Positions 17,851-26,401 of a stretch of 64,000 nt of DNA are shown piece by piece; positions within the stretch are counted from its first letter, which is position 1; each line of letters begins with the position of its first letter. This DNA comes from Williamsia deligens. GTDB taxonomy: Bacteria > Actinomycetota > Actinomycetes > Mycobacteriales > Mycobacteriaceae. The notes under the pieces were generated by a model, which saw only the letters and a list, made by a program, of their open reading frames with translations, was not told where the DNA came from and ran no database searches. The stretch spans positions 868,001-932,000 of the forward strand of contig NZ_JAMTCI010000001.1 of the NCBI RefSeq assembly GCF_024171765.1, written 5' to 3'. A program made the translations under genes and the position numbers.

Positions 17851-19071
17851 ATGGTCGCGTCACCGTTCGATCCCGCCCCGCTCGGACCCCTGCATCTGCG
17901 CAATCGGCTCATCAAGTGCGCCACGTTCGAGGGACGGACGCCCGACGCCCTGGTGACCGACGAACTCGTCGAGTTCCACCGGGAGGTGGCGGCCGGGGGC
18001 GTCGCCATGTCGACCGTCGCCTACCTCGCCATCAGCCCCGAGGGACGCACCGACCGGCACCAGATCTGGCTCCGGCCCGAGGCGGCGCCGGGTCTGCGCC
18101 GTCTGACCGATGCCATCCACTCCGAGGGCGCGTTGGCCGCGGCACAGATCGGCCACGCGGGGCCTGTCGCGAACCCGCTCTCCAACCGGGCCCGAGCGCT
18201 GGCACCCTCCCGCATACCGGCGCCGATGGGGATGGCGCCGTCGTCGATGGCGGTGTGCCGGCGCCCGTCGCTCGAGGAGATCGGCGAGCTGCTCCGGACG
18301 GCGAGGCGTGGCGCACGGATCGCCGTCGACAGCGGCTTCGACGCCCTCGAGCTGCACTTCGGCCACAACTACCTCGCGAGCAGCTTCCTCAGTCCGCTGC
18401 TCAACCGCCGCCACGACGGGTACGGCGGATCGGTGGTCGCACGGGCACGGTTCGCACGGGAGATGGCGGAAGCCGTCCGTGAGGAGGTCGGCGACACCGT
18501 CGCGGTGTGGGCCAAACTCGGCATGTACGACGGGGTCCCGGGCGGCCTCATGCCCGACGACGCCTGCGAGGTGGCGCGTCTGCTCGAACGCGACGGGCAC
18601 CTCGACGCCTTCGAGCCCACCGCGGGCAGTTCTCTGCTGAACCCGATGTACCTGTTCCACGGCGACGCACCACGGCGCGAGTTCGCGGCGACCTTCCACG
18701 GCGTCCTGCGGTGGGGCCTGCGCGCCGCGGGGCCCGTGTTCCTGCGTCGCTACCCGTACAGCCCGGCCTATCTCCTGCCCCTGGCGCGGCAACTCCGCGA
18801 GGCCGTGTCCCTGCCGCTGATCCTGCTCGGCGGCGTCACCGACCGGCCGTCGATGGACCTCGCGCTCGCCGAGGGTTTCGACTTCGTCGCCATGGGCCGC
18901 GCCCTGCTGCGCGAGCCGGACCTGCCGCTGCGCATCGCGGCGGATCCGTCGACGCGGTCGCTGTGCACCCACTGCAACCAGTGCATGCCGACCATCTACA
19001 CCCAGACGCGATGCCCGTTGCGCGAGGACTCCCCGCAGCCGCGCGAGGAGAACGCGACAATCACCGCGTAA
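17851..19071 (+). CDS. NADH:flavin oxidoreductase (Old Yellow Enzyme family) with Fe-S-type cysteine motif
   Basis: 406 aa from ATG 17851, 6 nt behind TACCGT (17839-17844), so a leaderless start; GTG 17833 is an alternative. The FMN barrel shows PLHLRNRLIKCATFEGRTPD at the N-terminus, an LHFGHNYL active-site segment, DAFEPTAGSSLLNPMYL, and GGVTDRPSM phosphate binding. The tail CTHCNQCMPTIYTQTRC resembles the 4Fe-4S ligands of 2,4-dienoyl-CoA reductase (FadH), but the second FAD/NAD domain of FadH is absent. The substrate could be an enoyl- or dienoyl-CoA or a steroid ring; the KstR-like site upstream favours lipid or sterol catabolism. Confidence 0.85.
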   Translation: MVASPFDPAPLGPLHLRNRLIKCATFEGRTPDALVTDELVEFHREVAAGGVAMSTVAYLAISPEGRTDRHQIWLRPEAAPGLRRLTDAIHSEGALAAAQIGHAGPVANPLSNRARALAPSRIPAPMGMAPSSMAVCRRPSLEEIGELLRTARRGARIAVDSGFDALELHFGHNYLASSFLSPLLNRRHDGYGGSVVARARFAREMAEAVREEVGDTVAVWAKLGMYDGVPGGLMPDDACEVARLLERDGHLDAFEPTAGSSLLNPMYLFHGDAPRREFAATFHGVLRWGLRAAGPVFLRRYPYSPAYLLPLARQLREAVSLPLILLGGVTDRPSMDLALAEGFDFVAMGRALLREPDLPLRIAADPSTRSLCTHCNQCMPTIYTQTRCPLREDSPQPREENATITA

Positions 19072-19120
19072 GCCCCGCGCCGGTGGCGGCGGGCGCGCAG
19101 ACCGGCGCACACTCGGTTCC

Positions 19121-20056
19121 GTGCCACGCCCGTTGACCGTCGAGACCGCCCTCACGACAGGCCATCTCGACCTCGTCACCGCGGCGATCTGTGTGGTCGT
19201 CCTCGTCGGCTACTGGTGGTGCTGGCGACGGTCGCAGGTGTCCCTCGGCCGGGGCCTCGTCTTCTCCCTGCTGGGGGTCGGCGTGTGGGCGCTGTCGACG
19301 GTGAGTTCTGTCGGCGCCTACGCCGACACCCTGTTCTGGGTCCGCGCATTGCAGGTGGTGCTGCTGCTGCTCGTGGCCCCGTTCGGACTCGCCCTCGGCA
19401 TGCCGCTGACCGTGCTGCGGGACTCACTCGCCGCCGGCGGGCGCGACCGGTTCGACCGCGTCCTCGGCTCGCGCGCCGCCCGGATGCTCACGCATCCCGC
19501 CGTCACGTCGGGGACGATCCTGGTCACGCCATGGCTGTTCTATCTGACGCCCTGGTACACCGCGGTGCTCCGCGGGGACGCACTCGACGTCCTCACGCGA
19601 CTGTTCTTCGTCGCCGTCGGCCTGGGCTACTTCGTGACCCGCCTCCAGGTCGATCCCGTGCCGCGCCGACGGCCGCAGTCGCTGTCGCTGCTGATCACCC
19701 TGGCCGAGACGATCGGCGACGGGTTGCTCGGCGTCGTGATCTGGCAGGGCCCCGACATCGCGCACACCTACTACGCCACCCTCGACCGCACGTGGGGGCC
19801 GTCGCTGCGCACCGACCAGATCATCGGGGCCGGGATCCTCTGGGTCCTCGGCGACGTCGTCGGGTTGCCCTTCCTGCTCGCGCTGTTCGGACGGTTCCGC
19901 GCCGAGCAGGAGGTCGCGGCAACGGAGGTCGACGCCGCCCTCGACGCGGAGGAGGTCACCGCGGCGGCGGAGCCCGTGTCCGCCGGTGCGGAACCGGCCA
20001 CCGGCGGACTGTGGTGGGAGGCGGACCCGGAACTGCGGCGGCGCTTCGGTCGGTGA
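19121..20056 (+). CDS. CtaG-family (caa3-type) cytochrome c oxidase assembly membrane protein
   Basis: 311 aa with about seven hydrophobic segments. Signature segments are ALQVVLLLLVAPFGLALGMP, the HPAVTSGTILVTPWLFYLTP block and the AETIGDGLLGVVIW block. The C-terminal 45 residues are soluble, acidic and Ala-rich. The family is linked to copper delivery and assembly of haem-copper oxidases, but many actinobacterial members are uncharacterised. GTG 19121 follows a CACACT box (19108-19113) after 7 nt, suggesting a leaderless message. Confidence 0.8.
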   Translation: MPRPLTVETALTTGHLDLVTAAICVVVLVGYWWCWRRSQVSLGRGLVFSLLGVGVWALSTVSSVGAYADTLFWVRALQVVLLLLVAPFGLALGMPLTVLRDSLAAGGRDRFDRVLGSRAARMLTHPAVTSGTILVTPWLFYLTPWYTAVLRGDALDVLTRLFFVAVGLGYFVTRLQVDPVPRRRPQSLSLLITLAETIGDGLLGVVIWQGPDIAHTYYATLDRTWGPSLRTDQIIGAGILWVLGDVVGLPFLLALFGRFRAEQEVAATEVDAALDAEEVTAAAEPVSAGAEPATGGLWWEADPELRRRFGR

Positions 20057-20072
20057 TCCGGGCAGGGGGACA

Positions 20073-22199
20073 ATGGACCGGGTGACCGACGCGACGACCA
20101 CCTCCTCCGCCCCGACCACACTCGTCGACGACGACCCGTACCGCTGGCTGGAGGACGTCACCGGCGACGACGCACTCGAGTGGGTGCGCAGCCACAACCA
20201 GCCGACCGTGGAGGCGCTGACCCACTCCCCCCGGTTCACCGAACTCGAGTCCGGTGCGTTGGAGGTCCTCGACACCGACCAGCGCATCCCGTACGTGCGG
20301 CGCCGCGGTGAGCACCTGTACAACTTCTGGCGCGACGCGACCAACGTCCGCGGCCTGTGGCGCCGCACGACGATGGAGTCCTACCGGACCGACGCGCCGG
20401 AGTGGGAGGTCCTCGTCGACCTCGACGAGGTCGCGGAGGCCGACGGCGAGAACTGGGTGTGGCAGAGCGCGTCGGTGCTCCCGCCCGACCACGAGCGTGC
20501 GTTGATCTCGCTGTCGCGCGGCGGGGCGGACGCGGCCGTGGTGCGGGAGTTCGACCTCACCACCCGCACCTGGGTCGACCCCGACGGCGACGACGCCGGA
20601 TTCGCTCTGCCCGAGGCGAAGTCGGACATCGGCTGGATCGACCGCGACACCGTCTTCGTCGGCACCGACTTCGGAGTCCACGACGACGGCGACCCGTCAC
20701 TCACCGACTCCGGCTACCCCCGGGTGGTCAAGCGGTGGCGCCGCGGAACGGCCCTCGCGGAGGCGCAGACCGTGTTCGTCGGCGCCACCTCCGACGTCGC
20801 CGTCCAGGTCAGCCACGACCACACCCCCGGTCACGAACGGGATTTCGCGGTCCGCGCCGTGGACTTCTTCCACCAGGAGACCGCGGAACTCCGCGCCGAC
20901 GACGCGGTCCTGGTGCCCGTTCCCGACGACAGCCACACCCTCATCCGCGAGGACTGGCTCTTGGTGTTGACCCGATCGGCATGGGAGCGCGAGGGCACCA
21001 CCTACGCCGCGGGCACACTCGTCGCCTTCGACTACGAGGCGTTCCTGGCGGGACCGACCCCCGGTACCGTCCTGTTCACACCCGACGCCCACACCAGCCT
21101 GCAGGATGTCCGCTGCACCGCAACGCATCTGGTGCTGGTCTCCCTGCACGACGTGCAGACACGCCTGCACACGCTGGTGATCGGCACGTGGGAGCGCGGG
21201 GAGATCGCAGGACTGCCCGAGCTGGCCACCATCTCCGTCGTCGACACCGACCCCGACACCAGTGACGAGATCTTCCTGTCCGCCAGCAGCTACACGACGC
21301 CGCCCAGCCTGCTGCACGGCACCAGCCACGGGCCGGTCTCGGTGATCAAGCAGACGCCCGAGTTCTTCGACGCGGCCGGCGTCAGCGCGTCGCAGTTCTT
21401 CGCCACCTCCGACGACGGCACGCAGATCCCGTATTTCGTCGTCCGCCGCGACGATGTCGAGACGGGCCCTGCCCTGCTCTACGGCTACGGCGGGTTCGAG
21501 ATCTCGCAGACGCCCGGTTACGCGGCGATCGCCGCACGCAGCTGGATCACGCGGGGCGGCGTGTACGTCGTCGCCAACATCCGCGGCGGCGGCGAATACG
21601 GCCCCGAGTGGCACACCGCCGCCCTGAAGGCCGGGCGTCATCTCGCGTACGAGGATTTCGCGGCCGTCGCACGGGACCTCGTCGCCCGGGGGATCACCAC
21701 CCATCGGCAGCTCGCCGCGCAGGGCGGTTCGAATGGCGGGCTGCTCATGGGGGTGATGACGACGAGTTACCCGGAGCTGTTCGGCGCCATCGTCTGTCAG
21801 GTGCCGCTCCTGGACATGCGGCGCTACCACCTGCTCCTCGCGGGCGCGTCCTGGATGGCCGAGTACGGCGACCCCGACGATCCCGACGAGTGGGAGTTCA
21901 TCCGGGAGTACTCGCCCTATCAGCGCATCCGGGCCGACGTCGACTACCCGGAGCTGCTGGTCACCACCTCCACCCGCGACGACCGGGTCCACCCCGGCCA
22001 CGCCCGGAAGTTCACCGCGCGGCTGGAGGAGCTGGGCCACCCGGTGCGCTACTACGAGAACATCGAGGGCGGCCACGGCGGCGCGGCGGACAACCGGCAG
22101 GCCGCGTTCAAGTCCGCTCTGGCGTACGAGTTCCTGTGGCAGACCGTGGGGGCCGTCGGTGACGACGACTCAGCGGCGACGGCGCTCGAGCAGGAGTGA
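20073..22199 (+). CDS. Prolyl oligopeptidase family serine peptidase (S9A)
   Basis: 708 aa, matching prolyl oligopeptidase length. N-terminal DDPYRWLEDVTGDDALEWVR segment, seven-bladed propeller middle, and C-terminal alpha/beta hydrolase. The nucleophile Ser is in GGSNGGLLMG, the Asp in TSTRDDRVHPGHARKF and the His in EGGHGGAA. Upstream of ATG 20073, AGGGGGA is only 2 nt away, so GTG 20082, 9 nt on, is an equally good start. No signal peptide is seen, so a cytoplasmic oligopeptidase. It corresponds to Rv0457c by position. Its 3' end overlaps the convergent membrane-protein gene by 30 bp. Confidence 0.92.
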   Translation: MDRVTDATTTSSAPTTLVDDDPYRWLEDVTGDDALEWVRSHNQPTVEALTHSPRFTELESGALEVLDTDQRIPYVRRRGEHLYNFWRDATNVRGLWRRTTMESYRTDAPEWEVLVDLDEVAEADGENWVWQSASVLPPDHERALISLSRGGADAAVVREFDLTTRTWVDPDGDDAGFALPEAKSDIGWIDRDTVFVGTDFGVHDDGDPSLTDSGYPRVVKRWRRGTALAEAQTVFVGATSDVAVQVSHDHTPGHERDFAVRAVDFFHQETAELRADDAVLVPVPDDSHTLIREDWLLVLTRSAWEREGTTYAAGTLVAFDYEAFLAGPTPGTVLFTPDAHTSLQDVRCTATHLVLVSLHDVQTRLHTLVIGTWERGEIAGLPELATISVVDTDPDTSDEIFLSASSYTTPPSLLHGTSHGPVSVIKQTPEFFDAAGVSASQFFATSDDGTQIPYFVVRRDDVETGPALLYGYGGFEISQTPGYAAIAARSWITRGGVYVVANIRGGGEYGPEWHTAALKAGRHLAYEDFAAVARDLVARGITTHRQLAAQGGSNGGLLMGVMTTSYPELFGAIVCQVPLLDMRRYHLLLAGASWMAEYGDPDDPDEWEFIREYSPYQRIRADVDYPELLVTTSTRDDRVHPGHARKFTARLEELGHPVRYYENIEGGHGGAADNRQAAFKSALAYEFLWQTVGAVGDDDSAATALEQE

Positions 22200-22997
22200 G
22201 CCGAGGATCCCGACAGCGATCACCGCGACGCCCACGCCGCCGGTGATCAGTGCGGTGTGCTGCAGGTCGTCGCCGGCGCGGTCGAGGATGATCCGCGCGA
22301 CCTGACGAGGTGACGAGTCCGCACCGGAGAACTCGTCCAGCGCACGGTTTCGGAGGATGCCGGTGGCGCCCCAGCTGACCGCTGCGGAGATCACCGCCCC
22401 GACCCCGAGGAGAGCCAGCGTCGTCCCCCGGCGACGCGCGGCCATCAGTGCCAGGAGTCCGGCGATGACGACGACGGCCAGGGCGAGCCAGCCGGTGCGG
22501 GTCACCTGGTCGCCGGTGTGCGCGTAGCGCCCCGCCTCCAGTCCGTCGCGCTGCGACTCCCCGAGGGGGATGCGGATCGGCCCGTCGAGACGGATCGAGG
22601 ACGGCAGGCCGAACCGCGCGATCACGCGGTTCACCATCTCGGTCAGGTCGAGTTCGAGCACCCCCGACCGCTCGGCGTCCGTCGTCGGCTCGGTGAACAG
22701 GAAGTCGTGCTGTTGGCCCAGGACGTCGGCGAAGTCCGGCGGGAAGAGGTCGCTGCGGGTGTACCTGCGGGTCGCGGGCTCGACCAGGATCGACGGCGCG
22801 TCCGTCTGGTCGGTGATCTGCCGGGTCAGCTCGTCGGCGATGAGGTCCTGGATCTGCCGGTCGTGCGCCATCGGTTCGACGAACCCGATGAACCCCGACC
22901 GGTCGACGATCCGCTCATGGGTCCACAGCGCGGGAAGTGCGACCACCATGGCCACGATCGCGACGAGGGTGGCCAGTCCGGCTACGAGCGTGCGCAT
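22170..22997 (-). CDS. Conserved actinobacterial membrane protein
   Basis: 275 aa. An N-terminal hydrophobic anchor (residues 3-23, LVAGLATLVAIVAMVVALPA) leads into an extracytoplasmic-looking domain of about 140 residues. Three hydrophobic segments follow in the C-terminal third (LALAVVVIAGLLALMAA, TLALLGVGAVISAAVSWG, ALITGGVGVAVIAVGILGSL), ending in an Arg-rich tail. No enzymatic motif is visible. The order and topology recall many conserved but uncharacterised mycobacterial proteins; I assign no function. The start is ATG 22997, 40 nt upstream of the preceding palindrome. Confidence 0.7.
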   Translation of the reverse strand: MRTLVAGLATLVAIVAMVVALPALWTHERIVDRSGFIGFVEPMAHDRQIQDLIADELTRQITDQTDAPSILVEPATRRYTRSDLFPPDFADVLGQQHDFLFTEPTTDAERSGVLELDLTEMVNRVIARFGLPSSIRLDGPIRIPLGESQRDGLEAGRYAHTGDQVTRTGWLALAVVVIAGLLALMAARRRGTTLALLGVGAVISAAVSWGATGILRNRALDEFSGADSSPRQVARIILDRAGDDLQHTALITGGVGVAVIAVGILGSLLLERRRR

Positions 22998-23012
22998 CGG
23001 ACCAACGCTACC

Positions 23013-23032
23013 GAGCGTTCCGCGGAACGCTC
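23013..23032. repeat. Perfect 20-bp palindrome, left copy, next to DUF222/HNH gene
   Basis: GAGCGTTCCGCGGAACGCTC is a perfect inverted repeat ending at the stop codon (TGA, minus strand, 23031-23033) of the DUF222/HNH gene. Its 14-bp core recurs at 24537-24550 on the other side of the gene. It could be a terminator hairpin, an element end or a regulator site. Confidence 0.8.
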
Positions 23033-24476
23033 ACGCGGCGGTCTCGGTGGTCTGTCGTCGGCGCCAGGCCCAGGCGGTGTGCAGGACTTCCGTGGTGTAG
23101 CCGAGGTCGAGTGTGCCCCCGCCGATGGTGGCGAGTCCGTCTGTCGCGATCGCGCGGTTCGGTGCCCAGCCGGTGGCAGCCCGCGTCGTGGGCGCGTCGG
23201 GGAGCAGTGTCCCGTCGGGGGCGTGGAAGCTGAAGAGCTGGTGCCCGCGGGCGGCGATCCCGTATTCGCCGCGGTGCAGCGCCCGGTGGTGGGTCGAGCA
23301 CAACAGGATCAGGTTGTCGGGATCGGTGGTGCCACCCTCGCTCCAGAACCGCACATGGTGGGCGTGCAGGTGGCGGGTCCTCCCGCAACCGGGGTGGCGA
23401 CACCCGCGGTCGCGTTCGAACACCAGCCGCAGCAGGCGCCGCGTCGGGAGGCGGCGCCTGCGCCCCCACCGCAACACCACCCCGGGACGTCCCCGCTTGT
23501 GGGCGACCGCCCTCCTCGACCCACCACACGACATCTCGTCGACCTCTGCGTCGTCGAGCGCGGGCCCGCCGTCGAGATACGGATCGGCGACAGGACGAGG
23601 AGCGCCGCCATCTGACACGGTGTCGTCGCTGGTGTGGACGACGATCTCGGCGCCGGGCACGAACTCGGGCACCGTGATCGCGTCGGCGACGGTGTCGGCC
23701 ATGACGACCACCGCGGCAGCGATGTCGGTCGGCACACCCCGCCACAGATCAGCCCGCGATGCCGGTTCATCGGACGTCGCATCACCGGTCGTCGGATCGC
23801 CGGATCTCGCTTCGGCCGGTGCGCTGTCCGCGGGGCTGGGGACGTCGGCGTCGTCGTGGGTGCGGGTGCGTTCGTACTCCGCGCGGGTCACGCCGGCCAG
23901 GAAGCGGGCACCGTCGAGCGGGGCGAGCCGCATGGTCACCGACAGGGTGCCGTCCTCGTTCCACCGCCACCGGCCCTGGGAGTCGATCCGCCGCTCGCGC
24001 TGCTCGATGTCGCGACGGTCGATGTGACGCAGGGCCCGCACCAGCGTCTCGACCTGAGATGCCGATGCCGATGCCGACAGTGCGACGTTGCGCAGTTCCT
24101 CTTCCCTCTCGGGTGTGGCCACCCGGGTCAGTGCGCGGATCTTCGAGTACGACAACGTGCCCTGCGCGAACGCCGCGTGCAGCAGCGGCAACCCGGCCAG
24201 TGCGTGCGCCACCCGCAGATGATCCTGCGCGGTCCGCTGCGACATCCCGGCGCGCCACGACAGCCAGTGCGCACACGACGCGATCCCGTTCCCCTACCAG
24301 CCGTGGCGGGTGTCGAACTCGACCAGCAGATCGAAGAACCGCGCCGTCAGAGCTGCGATCTGCCCCGCACATCCGACGATCCGCAGCCCGAGTTGATCAT
24401 CGGTCAACTCCCCCGGCGCGGTGTCGTCGAACACCAAACCCTCACCGCCCACCGAACGCAACGCCGTCACCGACAC
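23031..24476 (-). pseudogene. DUF222/HNH endonuclease (13E12 repeat family), interrupted by an in-frame amber codon
   Basis: One reading frame runs from ATG 24476 to the TGA at 23031-23033 and is broken only by a TAG (plus 24294-24296) after 60 codons, between HGW and GNGIASCAHWLSWRAGMSQR. The two halves together make a typical DUF222 protein of about 480 aa: N-terminal DUF222 with the LSWRAGMSQRTAQDHLRVAH core, and a C-terminal HNH nuclease CRHPGCGRTRHLHAHHVRFW, WSEGGTTDPDNLILLCSTHH. A residual 404-aa product could start at ATG 24245. Related genes form the REP13E12 repeats of M. tuberculosis. Sequencing error at the TAG cannot be excluded. Confidence 0.85.
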
Positions 24477-24536
24477 GACTCCCCCTCAGCCTCGACCTGC
24501 CGACACCGTACAAACGTGCACCGAGAACATCGCGGA

Positions 24537-24550
24537 CGTTCCGCGGAACG
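24537..24550. repeat. 14-bp palindrome, right copy, upstream of DUF222/HNH gene
   Basis: CGTTCCGCGGAACG is identical to the core of the 20-bp palindrome at 23013-23032. It lies 60 bp upstream of the DUF222 start, so the two copies bracket the gene at an outer distance of about 1.5 kb. Confidence 0.75.
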
Positions 24551-24583
24551 CCCGGTGCCCGCGGGCAGTTGCACATCTCTTCC

Positions 24584-24616
24584 GAACAGTCGTACAGCTA
24601 TGCTCTCCGACTGTTC
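24584..24616. promoter_or_regulatory. Inverted repeat around a -10 box, upstream of the propeller membrane protein
   Basis: GAACAGTCG (24584-24592) and CGACTGTTC (24608-24616) are perfect inverted copies 15 bp apart. Between them lies TATGCT (24599-24604), a good -10 hexamer for the gene starting at 24646. The geometry (33 bp, centres about two helical turns apart) fits an operator for a dimeric repressor straddling the promoter. Confidence 0.5.
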
Positions 24617-24645
24617 TGGTTGCCTGAGCGTCCGGGGAGGAATGC

Positions 24646-26382
24646 ATGTCGGGTCCGGCGGTGTCCTCGAGACGGAGGCGACGCCGCGTTCGGGTCGTCG
24701 ACGCGGCGGCGCGATCCGTCGCGGTCGGAACCGGGGCGGCGTCTGTCGCCGCGGCTGTGCTCGCTGTCGTCGCAGGTGTGCCGGACGGCGTCGTGCTCAC
24801 CGACAACTCATCGGTGACCACGACCACCTGGATGATCGTCGTGATGTGCGTGGTGTCGTTCGTCGTGTCGCTGACCGTGGCGGCGGGCACCGATCGACTG
24901 CACCGAACCGCGCAGATCCTGACCGCGATGTCGCTGGGTGTGCTGGCACTGGCCGCGCTGTGCTTCTCCGTGGTGACCCTGCGGAATCGCCTCCTCGACG
25001 CGTCCGCGGTACTCGACGGGCCGATCGGCTCACCGACCGTGTCGGCCGCGACCATCGCGACCACGCTCGCCGTCGTGTCGCTGATCGCGTCGACCCTGGC
25101 CCTCGCGCACGTCACACAGCCCGTCCCGGGACTGACCACGACGGTCACCTCGGTCGTCGTCGCGGTGGTCGTCGCCGCCGTGGCGGTGGGTGTCCCCCAG
25201 ATCACCACGGGGTCCGTGGAGGTGGAGCGCACGGGTTCGCAGCCGACTGCCGCCACCGGTGACCCGTCGACGGCTGTCGCGGGCGCGCGTGCGGTGGTCT
25301 GGCGGGCGTCGACCAGCGTCGACCGCATCGTCGGGGATCGTCTGCTCGTCCTCGACGGCACGACTCTCGCGGCGCACGACCTCCGAACGGGCTCACCGCT
25401 GTGGTCGACGGATCGGGAACCGCTGGGTCGTACACCAGCAACTCGTGGACCGCGCGGTTCGTCAATGCAGGCCGACTCGACAAGCGACCACGACGTCGCC
25501 CTCGTCCGTGTCGGGTCACGACTCTCCGGGCTCGATGTGCGCACCGGGAGGTTGAGGTGGACGACGGCGTCGACCGCGCAACTCCTCGGCGCGGACTCCG
25601 GGACGGCGGTGATCGCCGTGTACGAGGGCGCTCCGGTCCCCGAGCGCGCCGTCGACGACGCGGAGAACGCTCGCCTCGTCGCCGTCGACTCGTGGAGCGG
25701 CACCCCGAGATGGTCGGTTCCCCTGAACGGTCGCGACAGTGTCACCTGCGACGTGGACGGGATCGTGCGCGACGGGCACGCGATCTACACCGACTGCGAC
25801 CAGGTTCCCTGGTCTGTCGACCTCACCACCGGTGCGGCCACCCGGATACGGGGTGCGACGGACCGCGTGCGAACAGTGACCGACGCCGGCTCCGCCGGGG
25901 CTCTGCTCGAGATCCGCGGCGCCGACCCGAGAGACGAGACGCGGGCGGTGGTGCCGGTCGGAGCGGATCGGATCGGGCGCACCTACCCGTCCGGGACGGA
26001 CGTGATCTCCCCCGCGGCCGCCGGCCGCGTCCTGACCACCGACCGAGTCACCGAGACCAGCGCGCTGACCGAGATCGCGTCCGGCAGGCAGATCCCTGTC
26101 CCCATCGATCTCGCGGGCCTGGATTCGCGGACGCAGAATTGGACGGCGACGGGCGACACGCTGGCGGGACCCGCCAGCACGAGCGGGGCGTCGTCGCGTC
26201 GTGTGCTGGCCTCGGTGGACGCACGCACCGGTGCGCTCACCACAGCCCCGTCACCCTGTGGGGGCGGCAGGCTGACCTCGGCGCGGATCGTGGGCGATCA
26301 CGTCGTGGCCCACTGCGAGTACGGCGGGCTGGAATCGCCGACGCGCAGAGAAGTCCTCGTCCTCGGACCGGTGATGCGGTGA
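24646..26382 (+). CDS. Membrane protein with extracytoplasmic PQQ-like beta-propeller
   Basis: 578 aa. Five hydrophobic segments in residues 25-190 follow a short Arg-rich cytoplasmic start (SSRRRRRRVRVV). From about residue 225 onward, repeats of the PQQ-propeller type occur: DRLLVLDGTTLAAHDLRTG, LSGLDVRTGRLRW, LVAVDSWSGTPRWSV. No cofactor ligands or enzyme motifs are evident; it may be a sensor or scaffold. The ATG is preceded by GGGGAGGAATGC (strong ribosome site) and by the promoter-repeat structure at 24584-24616. It converges closely on the PPK2 gene. Confidence 0.75.
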   Translation: MSGPAVSSRRRRRRVRVVDAAARSVAVGTGAASVAAAVLAVVAGVPDGVVLTDNSSVTTTTWMIVVMCVVSFVVSLTVAAGTDRLHRTAQILTAMSLGVLALAALCFSVVTLRNRLLDASAVLDGPIGSPTVSAATIATTLAVVSLIASTLALAHVTQPVPGLTTTVTSVVVAVVVAAVAVGVPQITTGSVEVERTGSQPTAATGDPSTAVAGARAVVWRASTSVDRIVGDRLLVLDGTTLAAHDLRTGSPLWSTDREPLGRTPATRGPRGSSMQADSTSDHDVALVRVGSRLSGLDVRTGRLRWTTASTAQLLGADSGTAVIAVYEGAPVPERAVDDAENARLVAVDSWSGTPRWSVPLNGRDSVTCDVDGIVRDGHAIYTDCDQVPWSVDLTTGAATRIRGATDRVRTVTDAGSAGALLEIRGADPRDETRAVVPVGADRIGRTYPSGTDVISPAAAGRVLTTDRVTETSALTEIASGRQIPVPIDLAGLDSRTQNWTATGDTLAGPASTSGASSRRVLASVDARTGALTTAPSPCGGGRLTSARIVGDHVVAHCEYGGLESPTRREVLVLGPVMR

Positions 26383-26401
26383 CGTCGACCGGCCGGGATC
26401 C

